64,000 nt of DNA from Planctomycetota bacterium (GTDB lineage: Bacteria > Planctomycetota > Phycisphaerae > Phycisphaerales > UBA1924): assembly GCA_018242605.1 (NCBI GenBank), contig JAFEBP010000007.1, forward strand, positions 163,059-227,058, read 5' to 3'. The translations under genes and the position numbers were made by a program. Numbering within the stretch: the first letter of the stretch is position 1; each line of letters begins with the position of its first letter. Below are positions 44,186-53,327 of the stretch, piece by piece. The notes under the pieces were generated by a model. The model did no database searches and was not told the origin of the DNA. It worked only from the letters and a program-made list of their open reading frames with translations.

Positions 44186-45288
44186 AGGCGCGGGGCGGAC
44201 TCCGACGCGGCGGCGGCACGCACCAAGCGACGGACGCGGACGGAAGCGAAGGCGATGCCGCCGAGGATCCCCCACCACAACGCGCCGCCCACGAGCACTT
44301 CGATCAGCCACGCGAGAGATTCGGAGAAGTTGCGGATTCCCTGTTTCCACGAATCGCCAAGTGTGGTCTTGGTGCTGTTCCACCACGGGGCCGCGGCGGG
44401 GGGCGGGGCCGATTCGGCGCGGATGATCACCAGCAGCGTCGCGAGCGTGGTGAGGCGGTTCATCCTCTCGCGTTCGGCCTGCATCCGCTCGATGGATTCT
44501 CGCACGGTCGCGAGATTCTGGCGGATCTTGAGCAGGTCCTCGACGCGTCCGTCCTTGTTCTTGCCCAGCATGTCGAGCAGTTCGGATTCCACGCGCTGTT
44601 CATTGCGGAGGCGGGCCTCCAGATCAACGACCTGGTCGGTGACGTCCTGGCCGGTGGAGTTCTGCGCCGTGATCTTGCCGATGTCGGCGAGCCGCGCGAT
44701 GACCTCGCCCACCCGGTTCGCGGCGATGCGGAGCGTGAGTTGGGCGCTGGCGTTGGGGCCCTCGCCGCCGCTCTGGGCATCATCGATGTACTCGCCCGCG
44801 GCGTCGTTGACGAGAAGGCGGACCTTGGAGAACGCCGCGGCGGGGTCGGTGCTGCGGAGTTCGACGGACGCCTTGCGGACCACGTGCCTGGGCGACGTCG
44901 CTGAAACGGCCGGCGACGCGGCATGGACCGGCCCGGGGGCGTTTGGGCTCGCCTGCCGGCGTTGCATCACCGCCGCGGCCTCTGCTTCCATGGCGTCAGC
45001 GCCGGCCGGGCTTGCGGCGGGGGCCGCCAACCGAATGGAACTGCGGGCACTTCCCACCGCGGGGATCATGATCGCCACAAGGCCCACGAACAGCAGCAAG
45101 CACGCCGCGGCGGCGATGAGCCCGCCACGGGAGATGCGGCGAGACAGGTTCCATGAACGGGCGGACGAGGTGGTCGCGGTGTGGGCGTCCAGGGCCTGGC
45201 GCCAGAGCTGGGTGTCCGGGCCGTTCCATTCGGTCTGCTCGGAGAGTTGCCGTTCGATCAGGTCTTGCGGGAATGGGCTGTTGTTCAT
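44176..45288 (-). CDS. DUF4349 membrane protein, probable anti-sigma partner
   Basis: 370 residues from ATG 45288. A cytoplasmic N-terminus of about 50 residues is followed by a membrane helix (GGLIAAAACLLLFVGLVAIMI). Then comes a DUF4349 domain with VRKASVELRSTDPAAAFSKV and a coiled coil (VVDLEARLRNEQRVESELLDML), and a second membrane helix near the C-terminus. Its start overlaps the stop of the ECF sigma factor gene (ATGA), the usual arrangement for a sigma/anti-sigma pair. The anti-sigma function is an inference from that position. Confidence 0.75.
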   Translation of the reverse strand: MNNSPFPQDLIERQLSEQTEWNGPDTQLWRQALDAHTATTSSARSWNLSRRISRGGLIAAAACLLLFVGLVAIMIPAVGSARSSIRLAAPAASPAGADAMEAEAAAVMQRRQASPNAPGPVHAASPAVSATSPRHVVRKASVELRSTDPAAAFSKVRLLVNDAAGEYIDDAQSGGEGPNASAQLTLRIAANRVGEVIARLADIGKITAQNSTGQDVTDQVVDLEARLRNEQRVESELLDMLGKNKDGRVEDLLKIRQNLATVRESIERMQAERERMNRLTTLATLLVIIRAESAPPPAAAPWWNSTKTTLGDSWKQGIRNFSESLAWLIEVLVGGALWWGILGGIAFASVRVRRLVRAAAASESAPRLQA

Positions 45289-45836
45289 GAGCGGGCCTCC
45301 TCTTCCACGACTCCGAGCGCCGCTCGCAGTTGGCGCATCGCGGCGAATGAACGCGACTTCAAGGTTCCGACGGGGATGTCCAGCACTTCGGCCGCCTGCT
45401 CGTGCGTCAAGCCCCGGTGATGGCACAGGAGCAATACGACACGGCTGGCGTCCGGCAGTTCGGCCATCGCTTCGGCGAGGCGTCCGGCCTGTTCGTCGTC
45501 CCGCGGGAGTGGGACGGTGGGCGGGGCCTCGCCTTCGTTGAGCGGGATGACGGACCGGCGGGCCCGCATGTCGATGGCTCGGTTCACGAGGATCCGGTAG
45601 AGCCAGGTCTTGACGCTGCTGCGGCCGTCAAAGCCCTTGGCGTGGCGGATGACGCGGAGCCAGGTCTCCTGCACGGCGTCGCAGGCGAGAGTGCGGTCTT
45701 GGAGGATGCCCCTGGCGACGCCCAGGAGGCAGCGCTCGTAGCGTGACGCGAGTTCACCCAGGGCGGCTGTGTCACCCTTGGCGAAGCGTCGCAGCAGTTC
45801 AAGGTCCGGGAGAGACTCGATGGGTCGAGGTTCCAC
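45285..45836 (-). CDS. ECF-type RNA polymerase sigma factor
   Basis: 183 residues. Region 2 at about 25-95 (LASRYERCLLGVARGIL, AVQETWLRVIRHAKGFDGRS, TWLYRILVNRAIDMRARR) and region 4 at about 120-172 (LPDASRVVLLLCHHRGLTHEQAAEVL, GTLKSRSFAAMRQL). No region 3. It directs polymerase to stress-response promoters, probably controlled by the membrane protein made from the overlapping next gene. Confidence 0.9.
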   Translation of the reverse strand: MEPRPIESLPDLELLRRFAKGDTAALGELASRYERCLLGVARGILQDRTLACDAVQETWLRVIRHAKGFDGRSSVKTWLYRILVNRAIDMRARRSVIPLNEGEAPPTVPLPRDDEQAGRLAEAMAELPDASRVVLLLCHHRGLTHEQAAEVLDIPVGTLKSRSFAAMRQLRAALGVVEEEARS

Positions 45837-45845
45837 GCGGAATTA

Positions 45846-45864
45846 GACCGCCCCGGGGGCGGTC
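45846..45864 (-). terminator. Perfect hairpin downstream of typA
   Basis: GACCGCC, 5-base loop, GGCGGTC. On the minus strand it is followed only by TAATT, so termination would be weak. It separates typA from the sigma factor gene. Confidence 0.35.
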
Positions 45865-45909
45865 TGGTTCGCGCGAAAGTTCGGAATTTGGAAATTGCCC
45901 CGCGGCGGC

Positions 45910-47835
45910 TCAGTCCGCGTTCTCGCGATCGCGGGACTGACGGTCGGCCCGCTTGCGGAGCGATTCATCCAGGATCTTCTTGCGAAGGCGGATGCTCTTG
46001 GGGGTCACCTCGACCAGTTCGTCATCCTCGATGTACTCAAGGGCGGCTTCGAGGCTGAGCTTGCGCGGGGCCTTGAGGACGACGGTCTGTTCCTTGCTGG
46101 CGGCGCGGATGTTGGTGAGGTGCTTGAGGCGGGTGATGTTGACGGTGAGGTCGTTGTCGCGGTTGTGCTCGCCGACGATCTGGCCGCAATAGACCTTGTC
46201 GCCGGGCTCGACGAAGAGCACGCCGCGGTCGGCGAGGGCCTCGACGGCGTGGCCGGTGACGGGGTTGGTCTCGAGGCTGATGAGCACGCCGAGCTTGCGA
46301 TGGATGATCTCGCCCGCGACGGGGTCGAAGCGCAGGAACGAGTGGTGCATGATCGCCTGGCCCTGCGTGGCGGTGAGCACGCGGCTGCGCATGCCGATGA
46401 GCGAGCGGCTGGGGACCTCGAACTTCAGGTGGGTCGTGTTCTCGCCGCGGGGCTCCATCTTCTTGACTTCACCCTTGCGTGAACCGATTAGCTCCATGAC
46501 GGAGCCGACGGTGGCGTTGGGGGTGTCGATGACGAGTTCTTCGATGGGCTCGCAGCGGACGCCGTCGATCTCCTTGATGATGACCTCGGGCTTGCCGACA
46601 GAAAGCTCGAAGCCCTCGCGGCGCATCGTCTCGATGAGGATGCCCAGGGAGAGCACGCCGCGGCCGGAGACCATGAACTCGTCGGCGGTGCGGCCGGGCT
46701 CGATGCGCATCGCGACGTTGCGCTCCAGCTCCTTGAAGAGGCGCTCGCGGATCTGGCGGCTGGTGACGTACTCGCCTTCCTGGCCGGCGAAGGGCGAGTC
46801 GTTGATGCGGAAGAGCATCGTCATCGTCGGCTCTTCGACGCGGACGGGCGGCAGGGCCGAGGGCTTTTCGGGGTCGGCGATGGTGTCGCCGATGTCGACG
46901 GATTCAAGGCCCACGATGGCGCACAGATCGCCGGCTTCCACCTCGTCCACCTCGGCGCGCTTCAGGCCGACGAACTGGAGCAACTGGCCAACCTTGGTGA
47001 GGACCTGCTTGCCGTCGCGCTTGATGACGCAGACCTGCTGGCCGGCCTTGACCTTGCCGTTGAAGACGCGGCCGATGCCGATGCGGCCGACGTACTCGTT
47101 GTAGTCGATGTTCGTGATCAGCAGCTGGAGGGGCTTGCTCGTGTCGGCCGGGGGGGCGGGCACTTCCTTCACGATCATCTCGAAGATGTCGCGGAGGTTG
47201 TCGGGGCGGGGATCGGCCAAAGGCCACTCGCGGCTGGCCCAGCCGTCGCGACCGACGGCGTAGGCGATGGGGAAGTCCAGTGCGTAATCCTCGGCGCCCA
47301 GCTCAACGAGCAGGTCGAAGACCTCGTTCACGACTTCCTGCACGCGCTGGTCCTGGCGGTCGATCTTGTTGACGATGACCAGGGGCTTGAGGCCGGCTTC
47401 CAGGGCCTTGCCGAGCACGAACTTGGTCTGGGGCATCACGCCCTCGGAGGAGTCCACGAGGAGGCAGCAGCCGTCGGCCATGCGGAGCACGCGTTCAACC
47501 TCGCCGCCGAAGTCCGCGTGGCCCGGGGTATCGAGGATGTTGATGCGGTAGGCCTTGCCGTCGAGGCCGCCGTACAGGACGGCGCAGTTCTTGGCGAGGA
47601 TGGTGATGCCGCGCTCGCGTTCGAGCGGGTTGCTGTCCATGATGAGGCCGTGCTGACCGCCCTCGAGCTTTTCGAGTTCGCCCACGCGGAAGTTGCCCGA
47701 CTGCTTGAGCAGGTTGTCGACGAGCGTGGTCTTGCCATGGTCAACGTGTGCGATGATCGCCACGTTGCGGATGGTGGGGTTCCGCGGAACGTTGGTGGCG
47801 GTGGAATGCTTGGCGGGGGCTGTGGCGGCGGTCAT
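45910..47835 (-). CDS. typA: Ribosome-associated GTPase TypA/BipA
   Basis: 641 residues. GTPase motifs: AHVDHGKTTLVDNLL (G1, 30-44), DTPGHADFGGEVER (G3), NKIDR (G4). EF-G-like domains follow, with GRGVLSLGILIETMRREGFE and the BipA-type C-terminal domain (GQAIMHHSFLRFD). It binds 70S ribosomes and affects assembly and stress growth. About 20 extra residues precede the G domain. Confidence 0.95.
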   Translation of the reverse strand: MTAATAPAKHSTATNVPRNPTIRNVAIIAHVDHGKTTLVDNLLKQSGNFRVGELEKLEGGQHGLIMDSNPLERERGITILAKNCAVLYGGLDGKAYRINILDTPGHADFGGEVERVLRMADGCCLLVDSSEGVMPQTKFVLGKALEAGLKPLVIVNKIDRQDQRVQEVVNEVFDLLVELGAEDYALDFPIAYAVGRDGWASREWPLADPRPDNLRDIFEMIVKEVPAPPADTSKPLQLLITNIDYNEYVGRIGIGRVFNGKVKAGQQVCVIKRDGKQVLTKVGQLLQFVGLKRAEVDEVEAGDLCAIVGLESVDIGDTIADPEKPSALPPVRVEEPTMTMLFRINDSPFAGQEGEYVTSRQIRERLFKELERNVAMRIEPGRTADEFMVSGRGVLSLGILIETMRREGFELSVGKPEVIIKEIDGVRCEPIEELVIDTPNATVGSVMELIGSRKGEVKKMEPRGENTTHLKFEVPSRSLIGMRSRVLTATQGQAIMHHSFLRFDPVAGEIIHRKLGVLISLETNPVTGHAVEALADRGVLFVEPGDKVYCGQIVGEHNRDNDLTVNITRLKHLTNIRAASKEQTVVLKAPRKLSLEAALEYIEDDELVEVTPKSIRLRKKILDESLRKRADRQSRDRENAD

Positions 47836-48828
47836 GGGATGGCCAGACTAGGAGCGACGTGCCGCGGGGCGGGTGCGGCACGATCTGTTCGTGCGGTATT
47901 TGTGGGGTACCAGCCCTACGGGGGGCGGGATGTGGTTGGGATTGTAGGAGGGGCGATGGGCTAGGGGATGGAAGTCGGGCGATGAAGATCTGGCTACGGG
48001 GAGGCGGGCAGCTGAGCCTGTTCAACGGCTTGCCGCGACGGATTGGAAAGCGAGCGGCGGCGATGAACTTTTGGTCGCGTGCACGCGGTGTGTGAGATGG
48101 GTTATAAGGACGTAGGGCGCTGGGATGACCCATCGGAAACGAACGCCCGGGAGTGGAGGGGGGTGGCGGAGCGGATGAACTTTTGGTGGTCTTCACGGCG
48201 AGAAGAACGGTTGCACCGCGGAGCGGGCCCACGAAGGTCACGGACTCGTTACGGTGGTCACACGGGGGCCAACCGGATGAACTTTTGGTCGAGTGCGCGA
48301 CGCAGATCGCATCAACCTGGGGAAAGCCGGTGTTGGGTCGGTGCGGTGCGGTGCGGTGCGGATGAACTTTTGGCTTTGTGCGCCTTTGAATGAGGCGTCG
48401 CCCGCGGTTCCCCGCCCACGTCTCACTTGGAGGGCGAGTGGGTATAGGCGCCGATGAACTTTTGGTCGAGTGCGCGGAGCAGAAGGGAGAAGCCCAGGGA
48501 AAACAGGTGCAGGATCGGTGCGGATGAACTTTTGGCTTTGTGGGCCTGAGAATGGGGAGTCGCCAGCGGTTACGCGTCCACGGCTCACTTGCGTGGCCCA
48601 TGGCCAAGCGCCGATGAACTTTTGGTCGCGTGCGCAGCCGCGGCGGGGCAGGTTCCCTTGATTCGGATGACAAAGAACAACCGGCGCGAGGATGCCTCGC
48701 GTTCGGCGCAGAGTGATACGCCGGTCGTTCGCTTTGATCGCGGGGATTTCATGGAACGACGCTGATTGTGCGCACGGACGCGGCGCGTTGGTCGAGAGGC
48801 ACCGCTCAAGCCACGCCGCCATCAACCT
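47836..48828. other. Non-coding interval of about 1 kb holding the repeat array
   Basis: Open frames across this region exist on both strands but consist of translated repeats and arginine/proline-rich sequence with no start context. Apart from the repeat array, several GC-rich inverted repeats occur, such as CGCCT/AGGCG just after the 48361 copy. Confidence 0.6.
47981..48625. repeat. Array of a 13-bp word (GATGAACTTTTGG) in alternating flank contexts
   Basis: Seven exact copies start at 48062, 48174, 48276, 48361, 48453, 48523 and 48613, all in the same direction, spaced 70 to 112 bases. A likely eighth, degenerate copy (10 of 13) is at 47981. Two flank types alternate. Type B (48062, 48276, 48453, 48613) continues TCG[A/C]GTGC. 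Type A is clearest at 48361 and 48523 (GGCTTTGTG); 48174 holds the A position with a different flank (GGTGGTCTTCA), and 47981 continues GGCTACGGG. On the minus strand, the units ending at 48361 and 48523 match over about 75 bases with about 10 differences and no gaps. There is no coding signal. Spacing and word length do not fit CRISPR. Confidence 0.85.
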
Positions 48829-49062
48829 TTAACAACCTTCCTGCCAGTGAACGATGAACTGCTCGACATCCGCCCCGTCGACGCCGCCGTCGGCGTTGAT
48901 GTCGGCGAGGGGACTGCCGGATTGCCAGGAGTCGAAAAAGGCCTGGATGTCGGCGCCGGTGGTTCCGCCGTCGTGGTCGAAGTCGCCGATGCACGCGACG
49001 TCGCGGGTCCGCCGGAGGGCGACGCGGCCAGCGGGGCAACCACGACGAGGACAGCGCTTGTC
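48829..49062 (-). pseudogene. Orphan dockerin-like C-terminal fragment
   Basis: The minus strand encodes CIGDFDHDGGTTGADIQAFF, DSWQSGSPLADINADGGVDG, then ADVEQFIVHWQEGC and TAA at 48829-48831. This is the same dockerin-like tail seen at the end of the large secreted protein at 2527-5097. The frame closes upstream at 49063-49065 with no start codon or signal peptide, so only the tail remains. It may be the relic of a larger surface protein truncated by deletion or frameshift. Confidence 0.6.
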
Positions 49063-49208
49063 TCAATCGGGGACTTCATTCAATCAGAGCAAGTAGTGTC
49101 GGAGGACCGCGGCGGCAGTTCTGGCCTGTCGGCATGATTGCTGCTGGCGATGCCGAGCCCAGCGGGATCGACTGAGCCGCGATGCCGCGGCGCGCCTTTG
49201 ATTGACCC

Positions 49209-50855
49209 GTGAATCCGACCGCTGAACTTCTGGCACCAGAGATCGAGGAGTTGATCCGCGCGGGCAACTACGCGGACCTGCGGGCCAGCCTGCACCACGT
49301 GCACCCGGCGGATGTGGCGGAGATCCTGGGGAGCCTGGAGCAGAAGGACGCGTGCCTGGGGTTCCGGTTTCTGCAGCGCGATGACGCCGCGGCGGCGTTC
49401 TCGTACATCCCCCCGGACCGTCAGCAGGACATCATCACGGGGCTGGGTGAAGAGGCCGCGGCGGGCGTGATCGAACGGATGAGCCCGGACGACCGGGCGC
49501 ACCTGGTGGACGAACTGCCCGAGGAGGTGGCGCAGCGGATCGTGGCGTCGCTCTCGCCGCAGACCAGGAAGGTGACGCAGGCGATCCTGGGGTACCCGTC
49601 GGAGAGCGTGGGACGGCTGATGACGCCGGACTACGTGACGATCAAGCCGGCGTGGACGTGTGCCGCGGCGATCGATCACATCCGGGCCAAGGGGCGGGAC
49701 GCGGAGACGATCAACGTCGTGTACGTGGTGGACGACGCGGGGAAGCTGATCGATGACATCCGACTGAGGCAGTTGCTGCTGGCGCCGCCCGAGGCGCTGG
49801 TCGAGACGGTGATGAACCGCAACTTCGTGACGCTGCGGGCCGACCAGGACCGCGAAGAAGCGGTGTCGGCGATGCTGCGGTACGACCGCACGGCGCTGCC
49901 GGTGGTTGACAGCCGCGGCGTGCTGATCGGGATCGTGACCAGCGACGACGTGGCGGACGTGGCTCAGGCGGAAGTCACGGAGGACATGCAGAAGATGGGC
50001 GGCAGCGAGGCTCTGGAAGAGCCTTACATGGCCACCCCGCTGCTGGAGCTGGTGCGCAAGCGGATCACGTGGCTGGCGGCGCTGTTCATCGGCGAGATGG
50101 GCACGGCGTCGGCGCTGGGGTTCTTTGAGCACCAGTTGGAGCGGAGCGTGATCCTGAGCCTGTTCATCCCGCTCATCGTGAGCAGCGGCGGCAACAGCGG
50201 CTCGCAGGCATCGTCGCTCATCATCCGAGCGATGGCGCTGCGGGAAATTTCGCTGCGTGACTGGTGGCGGGTCTTCCGGCGCGAGCTGGCGTGCGGATCG
50301 CTGCTGGGGTTGGGGCTGGGCATGCTGGGGCTGATCCGCATCCACGTGTGGCAGTGGACGGGGATCGGGCATTACAGCGAGCACTACCACCTGGTGGGCT
50401 TCACGATTCTCACGGCGGTGTTCGGGATCGTGCTATGGGGGTGCATCGTGGGCGCGATGCTGCCGTTCGTGCTCAAGCGGATCAAACTGGACCCGGCGAC
50501 GAGTTCCGCGCCTTTCGTTGCGACACTGGTGGATGTGACAGGCATCGTGATCTATCTGGGGGCGGCGACGCTCATCCTGAGAACGACGTTGCTGCGGCCG
50601 GAGTTGCACAACGACACGCCGCTCACGGGCTCGACAGAGGTGTACGTGGTTTCGGCCACGCCTGATCCGGACGATAAAACAGAATACGAACTGATTGTCC
50701 AGACCGCGGACCAGCACGAAAAGGGCGGAACAAGCCGAGTTCGTGTGCCCCTCAAGGGCCTCCCGGGGCAAGCTGTGCCAAAGCCCGGGGACCATGTTCG
50801 CATTCTGTATGATGTCTCTTCCGTACGCGAAGTTGAATCCACATCAGCGAATTAG
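49209..50855 (+). CDS. mgtE: Magnesium transporter MgtE with C-terminal extension
   Basis: 548 residues from GTG 49209. MgtE_N domain (about 20-130), two CBS domains (about 135-255, with MTPDYVTIKP and VTSDDVADVAQAE), then five membrane helices with the pore motif SGGNSGSQAS (326-335). It conducts Mg2+ and is gated by cytosolic Mg2+ binding to the N and CBS domains. Beyond the last helix there are about 75 residues not found in typical MgtE (STEVYVVSATPDPDDK ... VRILYDVSS), probably a small beta domain. Confidence 0.92.
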   Translation: MNPTAELLAPEIEELIRAGNYADLRASLHHVHPADVAEILGSLEQKDACLGFRFLQRDDAAAAFSYIPPDRQQDIITGLGEEAAAGVIERMSPDDRAHLVDELPEEVAQRIVASLSPQTRKVTQAILGYPSESVGRLMTPDYVTIKPAWTCAAAIDHIRAKGRDAETINVVYVVDDAGKLIDDIRLRQLLLAPPEALVETVMNRNFVTLRADQDREEAVSAMLRYDRTALPVVDSRGVLIGIVTSDDVADVAQAEVTEDMQKMGGSEALEEPYMATPLLELVRKRITWLAALFIGEMGTASALGFFEHQLERSVILSLFIPLIVSSGGNSGSQASSLIIRAMALREISLRDWWRVFRRELACGSLLGLGLGMLGLIRIHVWQWTGIGHYSEHYHLVGFTILTAVFGIVLWGCIVGAMLPFVLKRIKLDPATSSAPFVATLVDVTGIVIYLGAATLILRTTLLRPELHNDTPLTGSTEVYVVSATPDPDDKTEYELIVQTADQHEKGGTSRVRVPLKGLPGQAVPKPGDHVRILYDVSSVREVESTSAN

Positions 50856-50976
50856 GCCCGCAAGCAGGCGGCGTTCTCGTCAAAATGGGCTTGCGGCTAG
50901 GTAATCTACCCGGTATACTCGATCCGTTCGATCGTGATTTCCGAGTGGAAGCACGCTGGAACGAGGAGAGACACAC

Positions 50977-51765
50977 ATGCGTCGATCGTTTTCCGTTGCG
51001 CTGGCAGTTTCCGCCGGCCTTGTGAGCTTGGCCACCGCCAATCTCGTCACCAACCCCAACGACGCCAGGACCTGGCAGGGCGCGAGCGTCGGCACGTTCG
51101 CGCAGCTGTTCTACGGTGCGGACACGTTGGCGAATCGTCAGCTGGTGGTGAACAACCAACTGCTCGATGATGACATTTTCCACCGCAACAACTACCAGCC
51201 TGCGCAGTTGCTGCACAACGGGTGGTCCGACGGCAACGGCGGCGGCACGCTCGGCCGCAGCCTGGACAACACCGGCACCGGCAGCTACGACTACGGCGCG
51301 GGACCCGGCGACGTCTTCTTCCACGCCAACACGGTTGACGATCTGTGGTTCCAGACGTCGGCGAACGTGGGCGACACGGTGTTCGACATGGGCTTTGACG
51401 CTCAGTACGCCGCGGTGTTCGCGGCGGTCGATCACGGCCCGATCCCGCAGGAAACGATCGAGACGACGGTGTACCTCTCGAACTCGCCCACGGGCCCCTG
51501 GACGCAGGCGGAAGTGCAGCGCGTGTTCCTCGAGGGATACCAGGCGAACACCGGCATCCTCTGGGACGGTTTCGCGTACGTGGTGCAGGCGCAGGGCGGC
51601 GGCTCGTTCCGTTACGCCTCGCTGACCAACGGCGGCCCGGGCGCGCTGCAGCACGACGGCGATGACGAGATCAACGGCATCATGGGTCTGCCCGTGGTTC
51701 CGGCTCCGGCCGGCGCTGCGTTACTGGGCCTGGGCGGCCTGCTGATTGGGCGTCGCCGCCGCTGA
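50977..51765 (+). CDS. Secreted protein with PEP-CTERM-type sorting signal
   Basis: 262 residues. Signal peptide RRSFSVALAVSAGLVSLATA, an acidic low-lysine beta-rich body with no recognised domain (HNGWSDGNGGGTLGRSLDN, ETTVYLSNSPTGPWTQ), and a C-terminal sorting tail VPAPAGAALLGLGGLL followed by IGRRRR. That tail should be processed by an exosortase, placing the protein at the cell surface. It is monocistronic: a strong terminator follows. Confidence 0.85.
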   Translation: MRRSFSVALAVSAGLVSLATANLVTNPNDARTWQGASVGTFAQLFYGADTLANRQLVVNNQLLDDDIFHRNNYQPAQLLHNGWSDGNGGGTLGRSLDNTGTGSYDYGAGPGDVFFHANTVDDLWFQTSANVGDTVFDMGFDAQYAAVFAAVDHGPIPQETIETTVYLSNSPTGPWTQAEVQRVFLEGYQANTGILWDGFAYVVQAQGGGSFRYASLTNGGPGALQHDGDDEINGIMGLPVVPAPAGAALLGLGGLLIGRRRR

Positions 51766-51792
51766 GTGACGAGTGACAGAGTTCAAACCGAT

Positions 51793-51820
51793 GGGCCCGC
51801 GCGAGTGCGCGGGCCCGTTT
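51793..51820 (+). terminator. Strong intrinsic terminator
   Basis: Ten-base-pair perfect stem GGGCCCGCGC/GCGCGGGCCC with loop GAGT, followed by GTTTTACTTTT. It closes the PEP-CTERM gene and lies between it and the convergent pyrE, so it may act in both directions. Confidence 0.85.
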
Positions 51821-51846
51821 TACTTTTGAGGAGCACTCGCCGCGGC

Positions 51847-52407
51847 TTATTCGTCAACACCCAGATCGCGCTTGGTGAACAGAGCTTCAAACAACAGGCC
51901 GTCGCGTTCGACGTTCTCGCGGGCGCCTTCGAGACGGTCGATGGTGGCGATGACACCGAGCACGCGGCCGCCGGCATCGCGGAGGGACTTCACCGCTTCC
52001 AAAGCCTGGCCGCCGGTGGTGGCGACGTCTTCGACAAGGACGATCTTGTCGCCGGCGTTGAGGACGCCTTCGAGCTGCTTGGCGGTGCCGTAGTCCTTTT
52101 TCTGGTTGCGGACGAAAATGCAGGGCAGGCCGGTGTGCAGGCTGGTGGCGGTGACCAGGGGAATCCCCCCGAGTTCAGCGCCGGCGAGACGGTCGGCCTT
52201 GGCGTTGGCGGACTGTTCCAGGCGTGCCAGCGCATCCGAAAAAAGCGGGGCCAACTGCCGAAGAAGTTCGGGGCGGGTCGAAAAGAGATACTTGTCGAGG
52301 TAGTAGCGGCTGGTCTTGCCCGAACGCAGGGTGAACGATCCCCGCAGCAGGGCGACATCGGCGATCGACTTGGCGAGGCTGGCGCGGTTGACGGCGGCGG
52401 TAGACAT
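51847..52407 (-). CDS. pyrE: Orotate phosphoribosyltransferase
   Basis: 186 residues from ATG 52407. It has FTLRSGKTSRYYLDKYLF, the PyrE signature, and the PRPP-binding loop IVLVEDVATTGG (122-133). It makes OMP from orotate and PRPP in pyrimidine synthesis. Upstream in-frame sequence to 52554 overlaps the divergent gene and is not conserved-looking, so the later start is chosen. Confidence 0.92.
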   Translation of the reverse strand: MSTAAVNRASLAKSIADVALLRGSFTLRSGKTSRYYLDKYLFSTRPELLRQLAPLFSDALARLEQSANAKADRLAGAELGGIPLVTATSLHTGLPCIFVRNQKKDYGTAKQLEGVLNAGDKIVLVEDVATTGGQALEAVKSLRDAGGRVLGVIATIDRLEGARENVERDGLLFEALFTKRDLGVDE

Positions 52408-52493
52408 GACGCCAGCGTAGCGCGAGGGATTCGGGATTGGCAATCGGTCGGAATCGCGGGCGTTGGGCGACCGGCGTTCCGAGGAGACTAGCG

Positions 52494-53321
52494 ATGAAGT
52501 TGACGGTTGTAGCGACACTGGTGCTGGCTTGCGGGCTGTCCTGGGGGCAAACAAGCCCGTCGAAAACGAGCGATTCCGAGGCGAGTCTGCTGGGGGGCCC
52601 GAAGGTCGACAGGCCGGCGGCGAAGGCGTCGCTGGTGCGTCGCGACTTCAACGGGAAGCTCGAACGTCTCGAATCATCGCCCGAGGAGGCCGCGCTCAGG
52701 ACGATGACGCTGACGGAGGACGAGAAGAAGAGCACCCAACTGGTGCTCAACGAGCGAGCGGCGATCTTCGACAAGGCGATCTCGGGGAATATCCCGATGC
52801 TGCTGAAACTGCAGGGCTTCCGCGATGCGGACAAGAAGGCCAAGCTCGCCATGCTGCAGGAGTGGGGTCAGGCGTTGGCGCCGCTCAAGGCGCACGGCAA
52901 ACTGGTGGACGAACTCGCGGCGGGTTTGAGCCAGGAGCACGGGGCGCAACTCAAGTCGATGGTGAAGGAGTACTGGGACGCGGTGATCGAAGAGGGGATG
53001 AAGGCCGACGAGACCATGGGCGAGCGGCCGAAGAAGGCGCAGGTCATCGCCCGCGAGTACCTGCTGGGCCTGGGCGCGGAGATCAAACGCTCGTACGACC
53101 GGATCATCGCGGGCAAGGTCGGTCAACTGGATGAGTCGCTGAAGAAGATCGACGCCACCCCGGAGCAGAGCGACAAGATCAAAGCGATGAGCGCAGAGTA
53201 CTTCCAGAAGACTCTTGGGAAGCCGACCGCCGAGCAGAAGCGGGACTTTGTGCTCAAGGTGCTGGGCGTGCTCGACGCCAAGCAGAAAGCCGCGTTGCTC
53301 AAGGAGTTCTTCGGGAAGTGA
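52494..53321 (+). CDS. Exported helical protein of unknown function
   Basis: 275 residues from ATG 52494, preceded by GAGGAG. Signal peptide KLTVVATLVLACGLSWGQ. The mature part is charged and almost wholly helical (EEAALRTMTLTEDEKKSTQL; LVDELAAGLSQEHGAQLKSM; EQSDKIKAMSAEYFQKTLGK). The repeated LT.EQ..KI-like helices resemble Spy/CpxP-type periplasmic proteins but no LTxxQ motif is clear. Unknown function. Confidence 0.75.
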   Translation: MKLTVVATLVLACGLSWGQTSPSKTSDSEASLLGGPKVDRPAAKASLVRRDFNGKLERLESSPEEAALRTMTLTEDEKKSTQLVLNERAAIFDKAISGNIPMLLKLQGFRDADKKAKLAMLQEWGQALAPLKAHGKLVDELAAGLSQEHGAQLKSMVKEYWDAVIEEGMKADETMGERPKKAQVIAREYLLGLGAEIKRSYDRIIAGKVGQLDESLKKIDATPEQSDKIKAMSAEYFQKTLGKPTAEQKRDFVLKVLGVLDAKQKAALLKEFFGK

Positions 53322-53327
53322 ACCGGC

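Noticed and set aside
47981..48625. CRISPR array
   Set aside because: The repeated word is only 13 bp, spacing varies from 70 to 112 bases, the flanks are themselves related, and there are no cas genes nearby.
47741..48673. Long minus-strand protein across the repeat interval
   Set aside because: It is made of translated repeats (STKSSS, KPKVH) with no start context and overlaps the start of typA.
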